DNA from: Uranotaenia lowii
Taxonomy: Eukaryota > Arthropoda > Insecta > Diptera > Culicidae
Direction: 5' to 3'
Assembly (NCBI RefSeq): GCF_029784155.1
Contig: NC_073691.1
Location: 26,386,146-26,450,145 of the forward strand
DNA length: 64,000 bases
The position numbers and the translations under genes are program-made. The notes below the pieces were generated by a model. It worked only from the letters and a program-made list of their open reading frames with translations. It was not told where the DNA came from and ran no database searches. Of this stretch, positions 48,068 through 58,660 are shown piece after piece (the first letter of the stretch is position 1; each line of letters starts with the position of its first letter).

Positions 48068-49416
48068 TCCCCCTCCCCGTGTAGTTCCGGCGATGATGGA
48101 TGCTCCTCATTCGGCATGTCTGATCTGACATCTAGGAGTGCCAGGTTGGTTACTGATTTTTCGGTGATTCCCGTTGAAGTTCTAACAAGCGCACGTCGTA
48201 CCTGGTTGTCGGTCCCTTTAATGACTTCTAGAATCAGCCCTCTTGTCCAACCGTTTCGCTTCTTTTCGTCCACAACGATAACTACATCTCCTGGCTCGAG
48301 TGGTTTCGTTGCCTCGAACCATTTTGTGCGTCTGGTTAGGGTTGGTAAGTATTCACGGATCCATCGGCTCCAAAAGATGTCTGCGAGTCTGCTTGCCAGC
48401 TGCCAACTATATCGAAGGATATTTCCGTCCGTTCTGCACTCACTCATTGGTTGAGTGATTCCCTTGTCTCCATAAAGAAGGAAGTGGTTAGGAGTAATAG
48501 CCTCATTAATCTCTGAACCAATGGGAATATAAGTAAGCGGTCTCGAATTGACGATGGCTTCAGCTTCTAGCACAACTGTCTCTAATACTTCATCACATGG
48601 GTTTCGACAATAATCAGAAATTCCTTCCATCCCTTTTTTAATAGATCTGACCATGCGTTCCCACGCACCTCCCATGTGGGGAGTAGCAGGCGGATTCAAA
48701 ATCCAGCGTGTATTTGAGTTTGTGAATGTGGCTGCACAATCTGTTTCAATATCTTGAATCTGCTTTTGCAGTATGTTTTTTGCTCCTTGAAAGTTCGTGC
48801 CCTGATCTGAATAAAATGATGCGGGGGATCCTCTTCGAGCTACGAATCGCCTAATGGCTAAAATACATGAATTCGATGAAAGGCTATGGGCGACTTCCAT
48901 ATGAACTGCTCTTATTGTCAAACAAGTGAATAATACTCCCCAACGTTTCACGAGACTTCGATTTTGTTTGACCAAGATTGGGCCGAAATAATCAACCCCA
49001 GTATGGGTAAATGGTCGGACATAGGGAGTCAATCGAACCGTTGGTAGGGGAGCCATCTTGGGTGGTCTTGGTGAGGCATTTTTGATACGACAAAGTAGAC
49101 AATTTTTCGCAACTTTCTTAATGACTGATCGTAGACTAGGTATATAAAATTGTTGGCGCATCTCATTCAGAACGGTTTCAGCGTTTCCATGAACGAACCG
49201 GCGATGGAAACTATCTACCACTAAAAAGGTGATTCGATGGGTTCTAGGTAGTATTATTGGAAATTTTGTATTGTACAGGGCTACTGGGGCTTCTCTAATT
49301 CTGCTATCAATTCTCAACACACCATATGCATCCATAAACGGAGAAAGCTTATACAATTCACTGTTTTTACTGATACCTTTTTGACTAGATTTCAACGCTG
49401 CATATTCATCTGCACA
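48043..49416 (-). CDS. BEL integrase region
   Basis: The frame is open for about 450 codons. An HHCC zinc-binding N-terminus is visible (H64-x4-H69-x29-C99-x2-C102, counting from the TTG at 49395). The catalytic triad is complete with normal spacing: D135 in THTGVDYFGP, D197 in FYSDQGTNF, E246 in GGAWERMVRS. The C-terminal part has the LEPGDVVIVVDE and RNGWTRGLI stretches of BEL/Pao integrases. It would insert the element cDNA. It is one frame away from the Gag-Pol ORF, with which it overlaps by about 25 bases; the shift falls near a run of four A (plus 49417-49420). BEL elements normally encode both in one frame, so this is a one-base indel, a sequencing error, or less likely a translational frameshift. 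Confidence 0.9.
   Translation of the reverse strand, partial: CADEYAALKSSQKGISKNSELYKLSPFMDAYGVLRIDSRIREAPVALYNTKFPIILPRTHRITFLVVDSFHRRFVHGNAETVLNEMRQQFYIPSLRSVIKKVAKNCLLCRIKNASPRPPKMAPLPTVRLTPYVRPFTHTGVDYFGPILVKQNRSLVKRWGVLFTCLTIRAVHMEVAHSLSSNSCILAIRRFVARRGSPASFYSDQGTNFQGAKNILQKQIQDIETDCAATFTNSNTRWILNPPATPHMGGAWERMVRSIKKGMEGISDYCRNPCDEVLETVVLEAEAIVNSRPLTYIPIGSEINEAITPNHFLLYGDKGITQPMSECRTDGNILRYSWQLASRLADIFWSRWIREYLPTLTRRTKWFEATKPLEPGDVVIVVDEKKRNGWTRGLILEVIKGTDNQVRRALVRTSTGITEKSVTNLALLDVRSDMPNEEHPSSPELHGEGDVAGTPGI
48068..48079 (-). promoter_or_regulatory. BEL polypurine tract
   Basis: Minus-strand CGGGGAGGGGGA abuts the 3' LTR. This is where RNase H would leave the primer for plus-strand DNA synthesis. 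It lies inside the integrase reading frame. Confidence 0.75.
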
Positions 49417-52400
49417 TTTTCAGCCGCTTGAAATTCTTCCGATGTAAGGATTCCGGATTTGCCTGACTTTCGAAACTTGTTGATTGCTCGGATAATGAAG
49501 GTTGTGGTTCGCAATAAGTGGCTCCAGAGAGAAAATCGAGTAGGATCAATGATGAAATAAGTTGGAGCCTCAAAGTGGTGTAGAAAATGAATTCTCACGT
49601 CCTGTGTGGTGGGGTTAACTTTTTTATCTTGTGGCCATTCTGACTCTGGGTCAAGTAGAAATGAAGGTCCCTTGAACCAAATACTGTCGGGAGAGAATTC
49701 GGGTCCACTGTCCCATTTGGTGGCCTTATCGGCTACATTGAGCTTGGAAGGAATATATCGCCATTCACTAATAGTCGTGGTGCTTAAAATTTCTCCTACC
49801 CTGTAGCTAACAAACTGGTGGTACTTTCTGCTATCTGAACGTAGCCAAGCAAGCACTGTTTGTGAATCGGTCCATAGAAAACGCTGTTTGATATGCAGAT
49901 CTAAAGACGAGCAAATGTTATTCATTTCTCTGCTGCCTTTGAGAGCAGCTTGAAGTTCAAGACGTGGAATGGACAGAGGGCGTAAAGGTGCAACTTTTGT
50001 TTTGGCGGTTACAAATGCACATCGAGGAACGTTGTGATGTAAAACTCTCAAATAAGCTACGCAGGCATATGCAGCTTCACTTGCATCCACGAACATATGC
50101 AATTGGAGACTTTCAAACTCGTTACTTACCATTCCACTGAAGAAGCAACGAGGAACACGTACCACATCCAAATCTTTCAGAAGTTCACTCCATTGATTCC
50201 ATTTTTCAAACAGTTCATCCGGAATTTGTTCGTCCCATTCTGATCCGTGCTTCCAAATCTCCTGACGCTTGGTAGGTTTAAATTCTCCTCCAACAAACTT
50301 CGATATTTCAGCGTATAAACCAGTACTGAACGTTAAGTGGTCGGACGCAGGTAACCACATCATTCCTAGTATCCGCTCGGCTCTATCGGACTCTTCGACG
50401 CCTGGCTCCAAATTTAACGATTTCTTTTCAGATAATTTTGACTCCCCAATTTGTGTCAGTACTTCCGGTGAATTGGAGAGAAAATTCCGAATTTCGAAGC
50501 CTCCCCTTGCATGTACATATTTGACATCTAGTACTCGAGTCACTGCTTCTTCAACTGTGTCCAAACTTTGCAAATAATCATCCATGTAGTGATTCTTGAT
50601 TATTGCCTCAGCTGCTTCCGGGTAATCTACGGCATGGTCTCTAGCGTTTTTGTTCTTAATGAATTGCGAAATGAATGGAGAGCAAGTCGCTCCGAATGTT
50701 ACCACATCCATTACATACACTTGAGGCTGGTCTTTAGGATTCGCTCGATACAGGAAACGCTGCGACTGACTATCTTGAGCACGAATTCGAATTTGGTGGA
50801 ACATCTCCTTGATGTCACCACACACAGCAATATTCCTCTGTCGAAATCGCAACAGGATACAAGGCAACGAAGTCAACAGATCAGGCCCTGTCAGTAGCAT
50901 GTCGTTAAAGGAGATGTTATTCACCCGAGCAGCGGCATCCCATATCAGCCTTACTTTTCCAGGTTTTTTCGGATTTTGGACGACTCCCAGAGGTAAATAC
51001 CAGACGCGCCTGGGGTTGGTTTTAGCTAACTCTTCTTTCGTGGCGATATGAGCGTAATTTTTCTCCAAATAGCTACTCACTTGCTGCTGAACTGCAAAAG
51101 CTAATTGTGGATTTTTCTGCAATCGTCTCTCCAAGGAAACCATCCTACGCTTTGCCATTTCAAAACTTTCCGGGAAATCTGGGTATTTGAATTTCCATGG
51201 AAGCCCTGTTTCAAAACGGTCCTGTAGGCGCAAGGTGGTTTTATTTAAGATTTCTACCGCCAACTTGTCCGAATCTGATTGGGGTGCGGCGATAGTACTG
51301 GCTTCTTCGATACCGTAGAATTTACTCATTTGTTGATGAAGACTCATATTGTCCATATACTCGTCGCAATGCACGTGGAGTTGTTGGGCTTCATCAAGGA
51401 ACGATAACTGTTTTCCGAAAACACACCAACCGATCCGAGTCTTAACTGCCACTGGTTCACCTTGTCGACCTTCTCTGATTTTCAACTGGGTTAACAGATG
51501 TACATGTTCAATTCCGATGATAATTCCAGGAGAAACATCGTCGTAACTCTCCACGGGAAGACCCCTTAGATGTGGATAATGTTTCTGCATTTCGTCGTAG
51601 TCCAAAGATTGCCGTGGTAATTTCAATTCGTTAACGGTGCGGACATTCCCCAATTTGAAACCTTGTTTGGCGTTAATACTTCGAAGCTCGATCGCCACGC
51701 GTTTCGAATTTTTCTCCTCCCTGGAAATATTACTTGTCCAACTTAGGAAAAACGAGTCCGAGACCCCTTCTAAACCAATGGCTTCGGCGATTTTGGCATC
51801 AAGGAGTGAAGAAGATGAGCCATCATCCAAAAATGCAACAGTTTTAATCTCTTTTTCACCTCCTCTGATTACTACTGGCAAATACCGGAACAGAGATGCA
51901 GATGTAAGAATGTGTACGTTATGATGTGAAACGTAAGTTGTACTAGCCGAATCTGTAGACTGCGAGACGTTATTATCCGTAGCAGTGCTCGAGTGTAGCA
52001 GGGTGTGGTGGCGCACGCGACAGCCTTCAACTTCACATTCTTTATTTGATCTACAGGGCCACCTTCTATGGGGAATCAAACAGACCCTGCACAGATTTCT
52101 GTGCTTCACTACGTTCCACCTTTCTTCCACTTCCAGATCCTTAAACCGTACGCAGGATGCTATTTCGTGAGTAGAGTTGTTACAAAAGACGCAGGTTTTT
52201 TCTCTGCTTCCTATCGGCCTGGAAACACTTGCCGTTATTTTTTCTTGCGATTCATCATTACTTCCATCTGCATGTAAAAATAACCTTTGCTTCTCACGAG
52301 GTTCTTTTGAATTCTTGACCTTTCCACCCGACAAAGGAAATGCCACATCCGATGTTACTTCAATATACTCGCTCATAAACTCCTTAAATGTTTCTAAATT

Positions 52401-53009
52401 GACGTTCATCTTTCCTCGTTTGAATCGACACCACTCAACTTGCATTTGAATTGGCAATTTTTCGATTAATTCCTTTAACATTGTAGGGTCGGACAGATGA
52501 ACCGTTAGCTTAAAAACAACCATGTGATTAACGACGTTCTTCACCATCAATCCGAAATTAATGATGGATTGTACGTTGTCTTGTTTCGGGCCAGGGGTAT
52601 CTCTTAACTTTTGTAATAGCGAAAACACGAGGACTTCTGGTTTACCGAATAACATTTTGAGTGTGTCCATTACATCGGATACTGTCTCGGGCACTAGCAG
52701 GGAACTTCGAACCGCATCTAACGCTTTGCCCTTCAGACATCTCTGTAATCTTGCTAAGTTTTCTGCATCTGACAAACCACACGTTTCAGTGCTATTGCAA
52801 AACGTACTGTAGAAAAGTGGCCACTCAAGAGGATCTCCGTAGAAAGTCTCCAAATCTCGAGCAACATACTGACGGGCTGCGAGTTGAATTTTGGTGGGGC
52901 CTGAGTTTGCATTTCGAAGTGGTTGTGCATCAGCGTCTGGTGATCGTAAAACATCATTTTCAACGTTGTCCACATGTGGGAATGAAGCAAGGTTCCGATA
53001 CTTGTTCAT
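49392..53009 (-). CDS. BEL Gag-Pol: capsid, protease, RT and RNase H
   Basis: 1,205 codons from ATG 53009. Residues 48-215 are the BEL capsid-type domain (VARDLETFYGDPLEWPLF). A CCHC knuckle follows at C273-x2-C276-x4-H281-x4-C286, then a second Cys/His cluster to HHTLLH (about 307-339). The aspartic protease has FLDDGSSSSLLD at about 393. RT runs from about 600 to 880 with the catalytic YMDD at 808-811 and GDIKEMFHQI at about 731. RNase H has MFVDASEAAYA and WTDSQTVLAWL. It ends at TGA 49392, just inside the start of the integrase frame. The reading frame is otherwise undamaged over 3.6 kb, consistent with recent activity. The start codon overlaps the stop of an upstream frame as ATGA. Confidence 0.92.
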   Translation of the reverse strand: MNKYRNLASFPHVDNVENDVLRSPDADAQPLRNANSGPTKIQLAARQYVARDLETFYGDPLEWPLFYSTFCNSTETCGLSDAENLARLQRCLKGKALDAVRSSLLVPETVSDVMDTLKMLFGKPEVLVFSLLQKLRDTPGPKQDNVQSIINFGLMVKNVVNHMVVFKLTVHLSDPTMLKELIEKLPIQMQVEWCRFKRGKMNVNLETFKEFMSEYIEVTSDVAFPLSGGKVKNSKEPREKQRLFLHADGSNDESQEKITASVSRPIGSREKTCVFCNNSTHEIASCVRFKDLEVEERWNVVKHRNLCRVCLIPHRRWPCRSNKECEVEGCRVRHHTLLHSSTATDNNVSQSTDSASTTYVSHHNVHILTSASLFRYLPVVIRGGEKEIKTVAFLDDGSSSSLLDAKIAEAIGLEGVSDSFFLSWTSNISREEKNSKRVAIELRSINAKQGFKLGNVRTVNELKLPRQSLDYDEMQKHYPHLRGLPVESYDDVSPGIIIGIEHVHLLTQLKIREGRQGEPVAVKTRIGWCVFGKQLSFLDEAQQLHVHCDEYMDNMSLHQQMSKFYGIEEASTIAAPQSDSDKLAVEILNKTTLRLQDRFETGLPWKFKYPDFPESFEMAKRRMVSLERRLQKNPQLAFAVQQQVSSYLEKNYAHIATKEELAKTNPRRVWYLPLGVVQNPKKPGKVRLIWDAAARVNNISFNDMLLTGPDLLTSLPCILLRFRQRNIAVCGDIKEMFHQIRIRAQDSQSQRFLYRANPKDQPQVYVMDVVTFGATCSPFISQFIKNKNARDHAVDYPEAAEAIIKNHYMDDYLQSLDTVEEAVTRVLDVKYVHARGGFEIRNFLSNSPEVLTQIGESKLSEKKSLNLEPGVEESDRAERILGMMWLPASDHLTFSTGLYAEISKFVGGEFKPTKRQEIWKHGSEWDEQIPDELFEKWNQWSELLKDLDVVRVPRCFFSGMVSNEFESLQLHMFVDASEAAYACVAYLRVLHHNVPRCAFVTAKTKVAPLRPLSIPRLELQAALKGSREMNNICSSLDLHIKQRFLWTDSQTVLAWLRSDSRKYHQFVSYRVGEILSTTTISEWRYIPSKLNVADKATKWDSGPEFSPDSIWFKGPSFLLDPESEWPQDKKVNPTTQDVRIHFLHHFEAPTYFIIDPTRFSLWSHLLRTTTFIIRAINKFRKSGKSGILTSEEFQAAENVQMNMQR

Positions 53010-53245
53010 GATTGATCCAATATAGGCGATACTTCCAAAGCCCCCTCAAATTGTATTACAATTCTCTTCCTTTGCTGTGTGAAAAGAGAGGATGTTGCGC
53101 GACATTTAATGTTAGCATCATCAGAGGGAATCGTTGCGTTGCGTGTTTCACAGTCGAAACAAATCCTATCCCATCCACACGAATTGATTGTTTGCCCACA
53201 GGCCAAATCTCCGTTTGATGTATCAGTTGCTAAAAGAACTGAAAA
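53006..53245 (-). other. Short upstream frame ending in ATGA overlap with Gag-Pol
   Basis: About 80 codons are open on the minus strand from just after a strong acceptor-like 'tttcctcttttcag' (ending about 53239) to TGA 53008-53006. The peptide holds a spaced set of cysteines (ACGQTINSCGWDRICFDC) that could bind zinc. Its TGA overlaps the Gag-Pol ATG (ATGA), in a different frame. It may be the last piece of the Gag linker, reached by splicing or by a frame break; I cannot decide which. Confidence 0.35.
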
Positions 53246-53249
53246 GAGG

Positions 53250-55010
53250 AAATTGTTGGCTTGTTGCGTTCGCTTGCGAATATCTTCAAGTCAAATTTGA
53301 AAGTGAAGCATTCGAGAGCGAACGCTCTCTTTAACTCGCTCATATGCAGATCACAAATGTCGAGTCTTGCGGGTATGTCATGTTTTTGCGGGAACGCGTG
53401 TTTTTTCAACAACTTTTGTCTGGCGTTGCTTGAAGCTTCAAGATAATAATGTAACTATTGCACCGGAAATAGGCAGCGAAAAATTTCATGTAAAATTGAA
53501 GCGTGGGTAATGGAAAATGTGTTAATTGAGGATTGTAAAAATAAAAAAAAAATATGCTCGAGGAATAACGTAATAAAATGTAGTCTTATGCACTGTTTAA
53601 CGTTTTAAACAGTCAATATTTTGAAAATGCTTTTTTCACATTTTGATAAGCAGATTTTTTGCGTTTCATCATTAACCATTCATCATTAATCATTTATCCA
53701 GATTGACAATTGCCTCTTTTCACAAGGGGATAGAAATAGAACATTTGAAAATTGAAAGTAAAGATTTTATTTAATTTTCTTTTTTTTATGTTGTTGAAGT
53801 AATATAGTGTACAGAATGATTTCTAAACAAAAAAAGTGGGTGTAACCGATCAGAGTTAGGCAAAATGTCACGAAAAACTTCAGACTCAAATTCTACAGCC
53901 AATTCAAATGTTAGAACCTAAACATTTGGTATCATCTGATAACGATTATACCAGTTCAGAATTGAGTTGATTATTATTTTATTTTATGTTGAATTTAATT
54001 ATTTATTAATCGATTGAAAGGAACTGAAGTTCATTTGATAATTTTTATCAAATTTTCAGATTTTAAATTGTGTGTTTGAAAGTATTTTAATTTGGAAATT
54101 TTAATTCTATTTTTAATTCTGAAGCCTAATATGAGCTGCTGTTTCTAGATATTGATAGTGATTTATTATTGCCAAAAACTTTTATTTGAAAACTTTGATA
54201 AAAAAAAACATTGTTAAATTGTCTTGGTCATTATCTTGATTTCAAATTCTTAGTTTTTATTGAGTAAACATTTGTAAAATTTATTTTTGTGTTAAGGCTG
54301 AGTCTTCAATTTTTGCAAATTTTGATAAGGTATTTTTAAAATATATAGTAGTCTTTTAAGATTATTTATGACCATCTTCAAGGCCTCAAAAAATAAATTT
54401 ATTAAAAATCTATAGTTTTTTAATGTTTTTCCAGTGCATCACAGTACACATGTATTTAAAGTTAAAGCAACACCATGTTTAATACTAAAAAGGTAAAAAA
54501 ATCTGAAAAGTTTGTCGCAATTTTCCTACACTAACTAGAATTTAAGAATAAAAAATACCTTTTTTGGCTTCAACAGCCAGGTACCATGTGAACTGAAATC
54601 AGTTTTGATTTACTTTATCATCCAACTCTTAAATACTCCATATCAATATAAAAATAAATCAGATATCCGAAAAATATTCCCAGAAATTCGATCTTTACTC
54701 AAAAATTGCTATTAGAAATAACATAAGATCTCGACCTTTTTTTATTTTTATAATTAACTCATTTAAGCACCAATTAAATATGATCGATGTCTCCGATTGC
54801 ATTTTTAAATCCGATCCGGTTCTCATTCATCAATGGCAACACTTACGTTCATATTTAATTGATTTTTTTCTCGAACTTCTGCAGAACTTGTATTTTTGTA
54901 AAAAGCCGATTTGAAAAAAAAATGTTAGCAATGAAAAATTACTTTTAATGTTTCTCATTTATAAGCCAAAACAATTTTATACTTCCCCAGCTGAACACTA
55001 CCGCAATTCG
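53250..55010 (-). other. AT-rich stretch splitting the BEL Gag region
   Basis: About 1.7 kb, clearly more AT-rich than the coding parts on either side, with stops in all frames. It separates the PHD-finger Gag N-terminus (56895-55019) from the capsid domain (53009 on), which most BEL elements carry on one ORF. Minus-strand acceptor-like 'cctcttttcag' and 'ttcttttag' lie at its downstream end, so it may be an intron; donor candidates near 55000 are weak. An inserted sequence is the alternative, but I found no terminal repeats or target duplication. Confidence 0.45.
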
Positions 55011-55018
55011 TTGGACCA

Positions 55019-55713
55019 TCAAGACGAAACATAATTTAGATTATTGGTTCGCGAAGCACTTAAGTGAACATGTTCTCGACCGATTCGCTCAGCAGCGAAC
55101 TGCAACAAGTTGTTTTTTGAATGTCGCAGTTCGCCAGTGAATGTATCGCTTGTCGGTGGATATTTGTTGCATGCTTCTGCATGAATGATACAAGAAGCTG
55201 TGGATTCGCCATAGGCATTCCTTCTAGCCTGAAAACAGTCACATGGAAATGTTGCAGGCAAGAGCAATGAAACTTTTGTTTCGCCGGAGAAATCTCTCAC
55301 TGAACGATGAGTGGAAACGAACGAGTTTCAGATCCTTGGAATGAAGACAGGTTTTGTATAATCGAGTTTCTTGCTATTTTAGCTGGACACGAGACATTAA
55401 TGTTGGCTGAAAGTTGTCGATCACAGGGGGTTTCCTCAATACGATCTTCTTCACGATTACTCATATTTCTTGCGGGTTCATTAGGCATTGAAGATATCAA
55501 TAGTGGTCTGCAGTTATCAAGAGACGAATGGCTGTTTGTAGTGTTACTTACACCGGCGCTTGTTCTCAATTCTGAACTGAACCCAAATTTTGTGGACATC
55601 GGTATTATTTCACCATCAATAATTGATCGGGAGCATGTATGACACTTTGCTGGCGAACGGTTATCATTTTGGATTCTAGTTTCACTGTGTTGCGTACTGC
55701 ATCCTGTAGTCAT
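55019..55713 (-). pseudogene. BEL Gag linker region, frame-broken
   Basis: Directly after the TAA of the PHD-finger ORF an ATG follows in the same frame (55713) and 138 codons are open to 55297. The peptide is Ser/Asn-rich with one C-x2-C (KCHTCSRS) and looks like linker. A second frame is then open from 55300 to 55019. The abutting TAA-ATG, with no base between, means that the linker is either separated by one nonsense change or reached by readthrough or reinitiation. Confidence 0.45.
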
Positions 55714-56895
55714 TTATTCTGAGGAAAGCTGCATGTTTCTCAAAGTAGAAGCCAGCTCACTCACCGAAGAAGAAACCAAATTGTTATCTCGATGAACAGG
55801 AACAGCGCTTGCTCTATTACTTGTAATCGAATCTATTGTGTTTGGTTCAAACCTACACGGAGCAGATCGGCGTTTCAGGTTTGTAGGAAATTTCACGCGG
55901 CCGAAATTTTCGGCGATAGATAATTTAGGGCGATGTATCTTTCCGATCTCCACACTCGTCAGAAATGTCGTTTTCGAAGCGATTTTAGGAATTGTTCCAG
56001 TGTATTTTGATACTGGTATAAAATATCCTTCACTTCCGGTTGTTCGGGTTTGGCTTAAAACGTTCAAAGTAGTAGGAATCTTCGGAGCACATGAAAATAC
56101 CGTTTTGGGTGGTTGATACACGGATGAAGCTACTCTATACCCCGCATTACTCTGCGTCAAGGTCAGGTTACCAGCCGAATATAGTGAATCGCAAGTTGTT
56201 ACCGTCAACGGAACAACAATCGAAAAGGAGGGAGCAACAAAGTTGGTGCTACTTATTATTGTAGAGATGAAAGTGGTTTGCGGTGTAGAAGCGGAAGCAG
56301 GGACCATCGCACGATGTACTGGACTGTTGTTTCTATGCCCAATAGGAAAGTTCAAGCTTTGTCGAACTGGGACCTGTGTAACGGGGTTCGTGAACGGTCT
56401 AGCAGACACAAAACCTCCAGTGGATGGCGCGGGGCCAGCCAACCAATCCTCAACTATCTGAACACTGGTTCTGCTACTTCTACTGCGTCTACTGGAACCA
56501 ATAGTAGAAGTATCCGACAGGGTATCGTACTTCTGTCTAATAAACTCTTCCTCGATGTTCACTTTTTCAGCCAAGGCGTTTAGCCGGAGTTCTCGCTGCT
56601 CCTCGAGCATACGCAGACGATTATCAGGACGTTTACTTGATCGAAGGCTGCCGACTCTTTCCGATCGGGTTTTTTGCATTTCTCCAGTCAAGGCTGGAGC
56701 TCCTCTGCACCTCGGACAATGCCATGTTCGATCGGGTTCGGAAATAGAGTCAGTAACGCCGGCACATTGATAGTGTGCCCATGCCTCACAGTTATCGCAC
56801 CCGACTAAATGATCGGCGGAATCCGGGAGATTACACATCATACAATTAAACTGCTCTACAAGTTGCGACTTACATCCGTTCGTGGAGCTTTCCAT
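55714..56895 (-). CDS. BEL Gag N-terminal protein with PHD finger
   Basis: 393 codons from ATG 56895, only 22 bp inside the 5' LTR. A complete C4HC3 PHD finger is visible: C18-x2-C21-x11-C33-x2-C36-x4-H41-x2-C44-x15-C60-x2-C63. A charged helical stretch follows (about 95-125, LEEQRELRLNALAEKVNIEEEF), then a Ser/Arg-rich patch and a long Ser/Thr/Pro-rich disordered tail. PHD fingers at the Gag N-terminus are, to my knowledge, usual in mosquito BEL elements and may bind histone tails or act in protein contacts; the function here is inference. It ends in TAA at 55716-55714, where related elements would read on. Confidence 0.85.
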   Translation of the reverse strand: MESSTNGCKSQLVEQFNCMMCNLPDSADHLVGCDNCEAWAHYQCAGVTDSISEPDRTWHCPRCRGAPALTGEMQKTRSERVGSLRSSKRPDNRLRMLEEQRELRLNALAEKVNIEEEFIRQKYDTLSDTSTIGSSRRSRSSRTSVQIVEDWLAGPAPSTGGFVSARPFTNPVTQVPVRQSLNFPIGHRNNSPVHRAMVPASASTPQTTFISTIISSTNFVAPSFSIVVPLTVTTCDSLYSAGNLTLTQSNAGYRVASSVYQPPKTVFSCAPKIPTTLNVLSQTRTTGSEGYFIPVSKYTGTIPKIASKTTFLTSVEIGKIHRPKLSIAENFGRVKFPTNLKRRSAPCRFEPNTIDSITSNRASAVPVHRDNNLVSSSVSELASTLRNMQLSSE

Positions 56896-56917
56896 TATGA
56901 AGAAATTCTTTAAAGTT

Positions 56918-57535
56918 TGTTCAGAACCGCCGAAGGAAAAACCGATTTTATAGCTGATGCTTTAAAGCTGCAATTTATTAATAGTGTTAATCCTAAATTA
57001 GTTTTATTAATGATTGTATACATACAATGTGTTTCTCTCTCTTTTACTTCAAGGGCAAGTTCTGACGATATGTTGATCAGCAATCGAAGGCTGTTAGAGT
57101 TAAATTATTCATTATACTGAATAAAGACTGGATTTATAATTTGCTACTTACTACGTAGTCGCAAACTCTCGCTTGAGCAGTTTGTGTATGTCAAAGAAGG
57201 TTTCTATCCGGGGTGAAAGAACTACAGAAGATGATCTGATTAGCACATTCCGATGGAGTTAGAAATTTATATAATAAACTACGCTGCTTACCAACGTTGG
57301 TGAAATTTACTAGGGTAAACTGGGCCTTTTAACAGAATTAAACTAGGCTAAACTATCACTGTTAGTTTTCTAGACTGGATACGACTTCCAAAGGTAAACA
57401 TTTGATTCTAATCATGAGTAAGCATTCGCCTGAAGTTGACGTTTCTTCCCGCTTCTAAACATGTTATTATGTCATCCAGGGGACGACCGGTACTCACGTC
57501 ACTAGAGTTGCTAAATCCCAGGGGTACCCGCAACA
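56918..57535 (-). repeat. BEL 5' LTR
   Basis: 618 bp, equal to 47450-48067. On the minus strand it should hold the promoter and transcription start. No TGG-type primer-binding site is obvious directly after it (the next bases read AACTTTAAAG), so the primer tRNA is unknown. Confidence 0.95.
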
Positions 57536-58560
57536 GTAATTTTTGTAATTTTTGTAATTTTTGTAATTTTTGTAATTTTTGTAATTTTTGTAATTTTTGT
57601 AATTTTTGTAATTATTGTAATTTTTGTAATTTTTGTCATTTTTGTCATTTTTTGTAATTTTTGTAATTTTTGTAATTTTTGTAATTTTTGTAATTTTTGT
57701 AATTTTTGTAATTTTTGTAACTTTTGTAATTTTTGTAATTTTTGTTATTTTTGTTATTTTTGTTATTTTTGTTATTTTTGTAATTTATTTTTGCCATTTT
57801 TGTAATTTTTGTAATTTTTGTAATGTTTGTTATTTTTGTAGTTTTTGTAATTTTTGTAATTTTTGTAATTTTTGTAATTTTTGTCACTTTTGTCATTTTT
57901 GTCATTTTTGTCATTTTTGTGATTTTTGTCATTTTTGTAATTTTTGTCATTTTTGTCATTTTTGTAATTTTTGTAATTTTTGTAATTTTTGTCATTTTTG
58001 TAATTTTTGTAATTTTTGTAATTTTTGTAATTTTTGTAATTTTTGTAATTTTTGAAATTTTTGTTATTTTTGTAATTTTTGTAACTTTTGAAATTTTTGT
58101 AATTTTTGTTATTTTTGTAGTTTTTGTAATTTTTGTCATTTTTGTAATTTTTGTAATTTTTGTAATTTTTGTAATTTTTGTAATTTTTGTAATTTTTGTA
58201 ATTTTTGTAATTTTTGTAATTTTTGTAATTATTGTAATTTTTGTAATTTTTGTAATTTTTGTAATTTTTGTAATTTTTGTTATTTTTGTTATTTTTGTTT
58301 TTTTTTTGTTGTTTTTATAAGTTTTGTATTTTTTGTTATTTTTGTCATTTTTGTCAATTTTTGTAATTTTTGCAATTTATGAATTGTGGGTAATTTTTTT
58401 AATTTTCCGAAATTTTTGTTTATTTTGTATTTTTGTTTATTTTGTAATTTATGTTATTTTTGTAATTTTTGTAATTTTTATCATTTTTGTTAATTTTTGT
58501 TTATTTTGTAAATTTTGTTAATTTTAATTCTTGTACTTTTAGTTACTTAAGTAATTTTTT
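57536..58560. repeat. 9-bp minisatellite TTTTTGTAA, right part
   Basis: The array resumes directly after the BEL target duplication. It carries mixed TTTTTGTAA and TTTTTGTCA units and becomes degenerate from about 58280 to 58660. Before the BEL insertion it was continuous with 42240-47449. Confidence 0.95.
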
Positions 58561-58660
58561 AAATTTTTGTGTTTTTTTGAAATTTTTGTAATTTTTTGTA
58601 TTTTTGGAATTTTTTGTAATTTTTGTAACTTTTGGTTTTTATTGTTATTTTAGTTATTTT

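Larger units (their letters stand above)
47450..57535 (-). mobile_element. BEL/Pao LTR retrotransposon, 10,086 bp, recent insertion
   Basis: It is bounded by two 618-bp direct repeats (47450-48067 and 56918-57535) that I read as identical base for base, and by the 5-bp duplication GTAAT (47445-47449 and 57536-57540). Reading on the minus strand the order is LTR, PHD-finger Gag N-terminus, linker, AT-rich stretch, Gag-protease-RT-RNase H, integrase, polypurine tract, LTR. That order (integrase last) and the protein motifs fit BEL/Pao. Identical LTRs mean a young insertion, although the coding region carries several breaks that would need another copy or unusual translation. Confidence 0.95.

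Noticed and set aside
48116..53446. Plus-strand ORFs of 60-116 codons across the BEL element
   Set aside because: Shadows of the minus-strand Gag-Pol and integrase genes.
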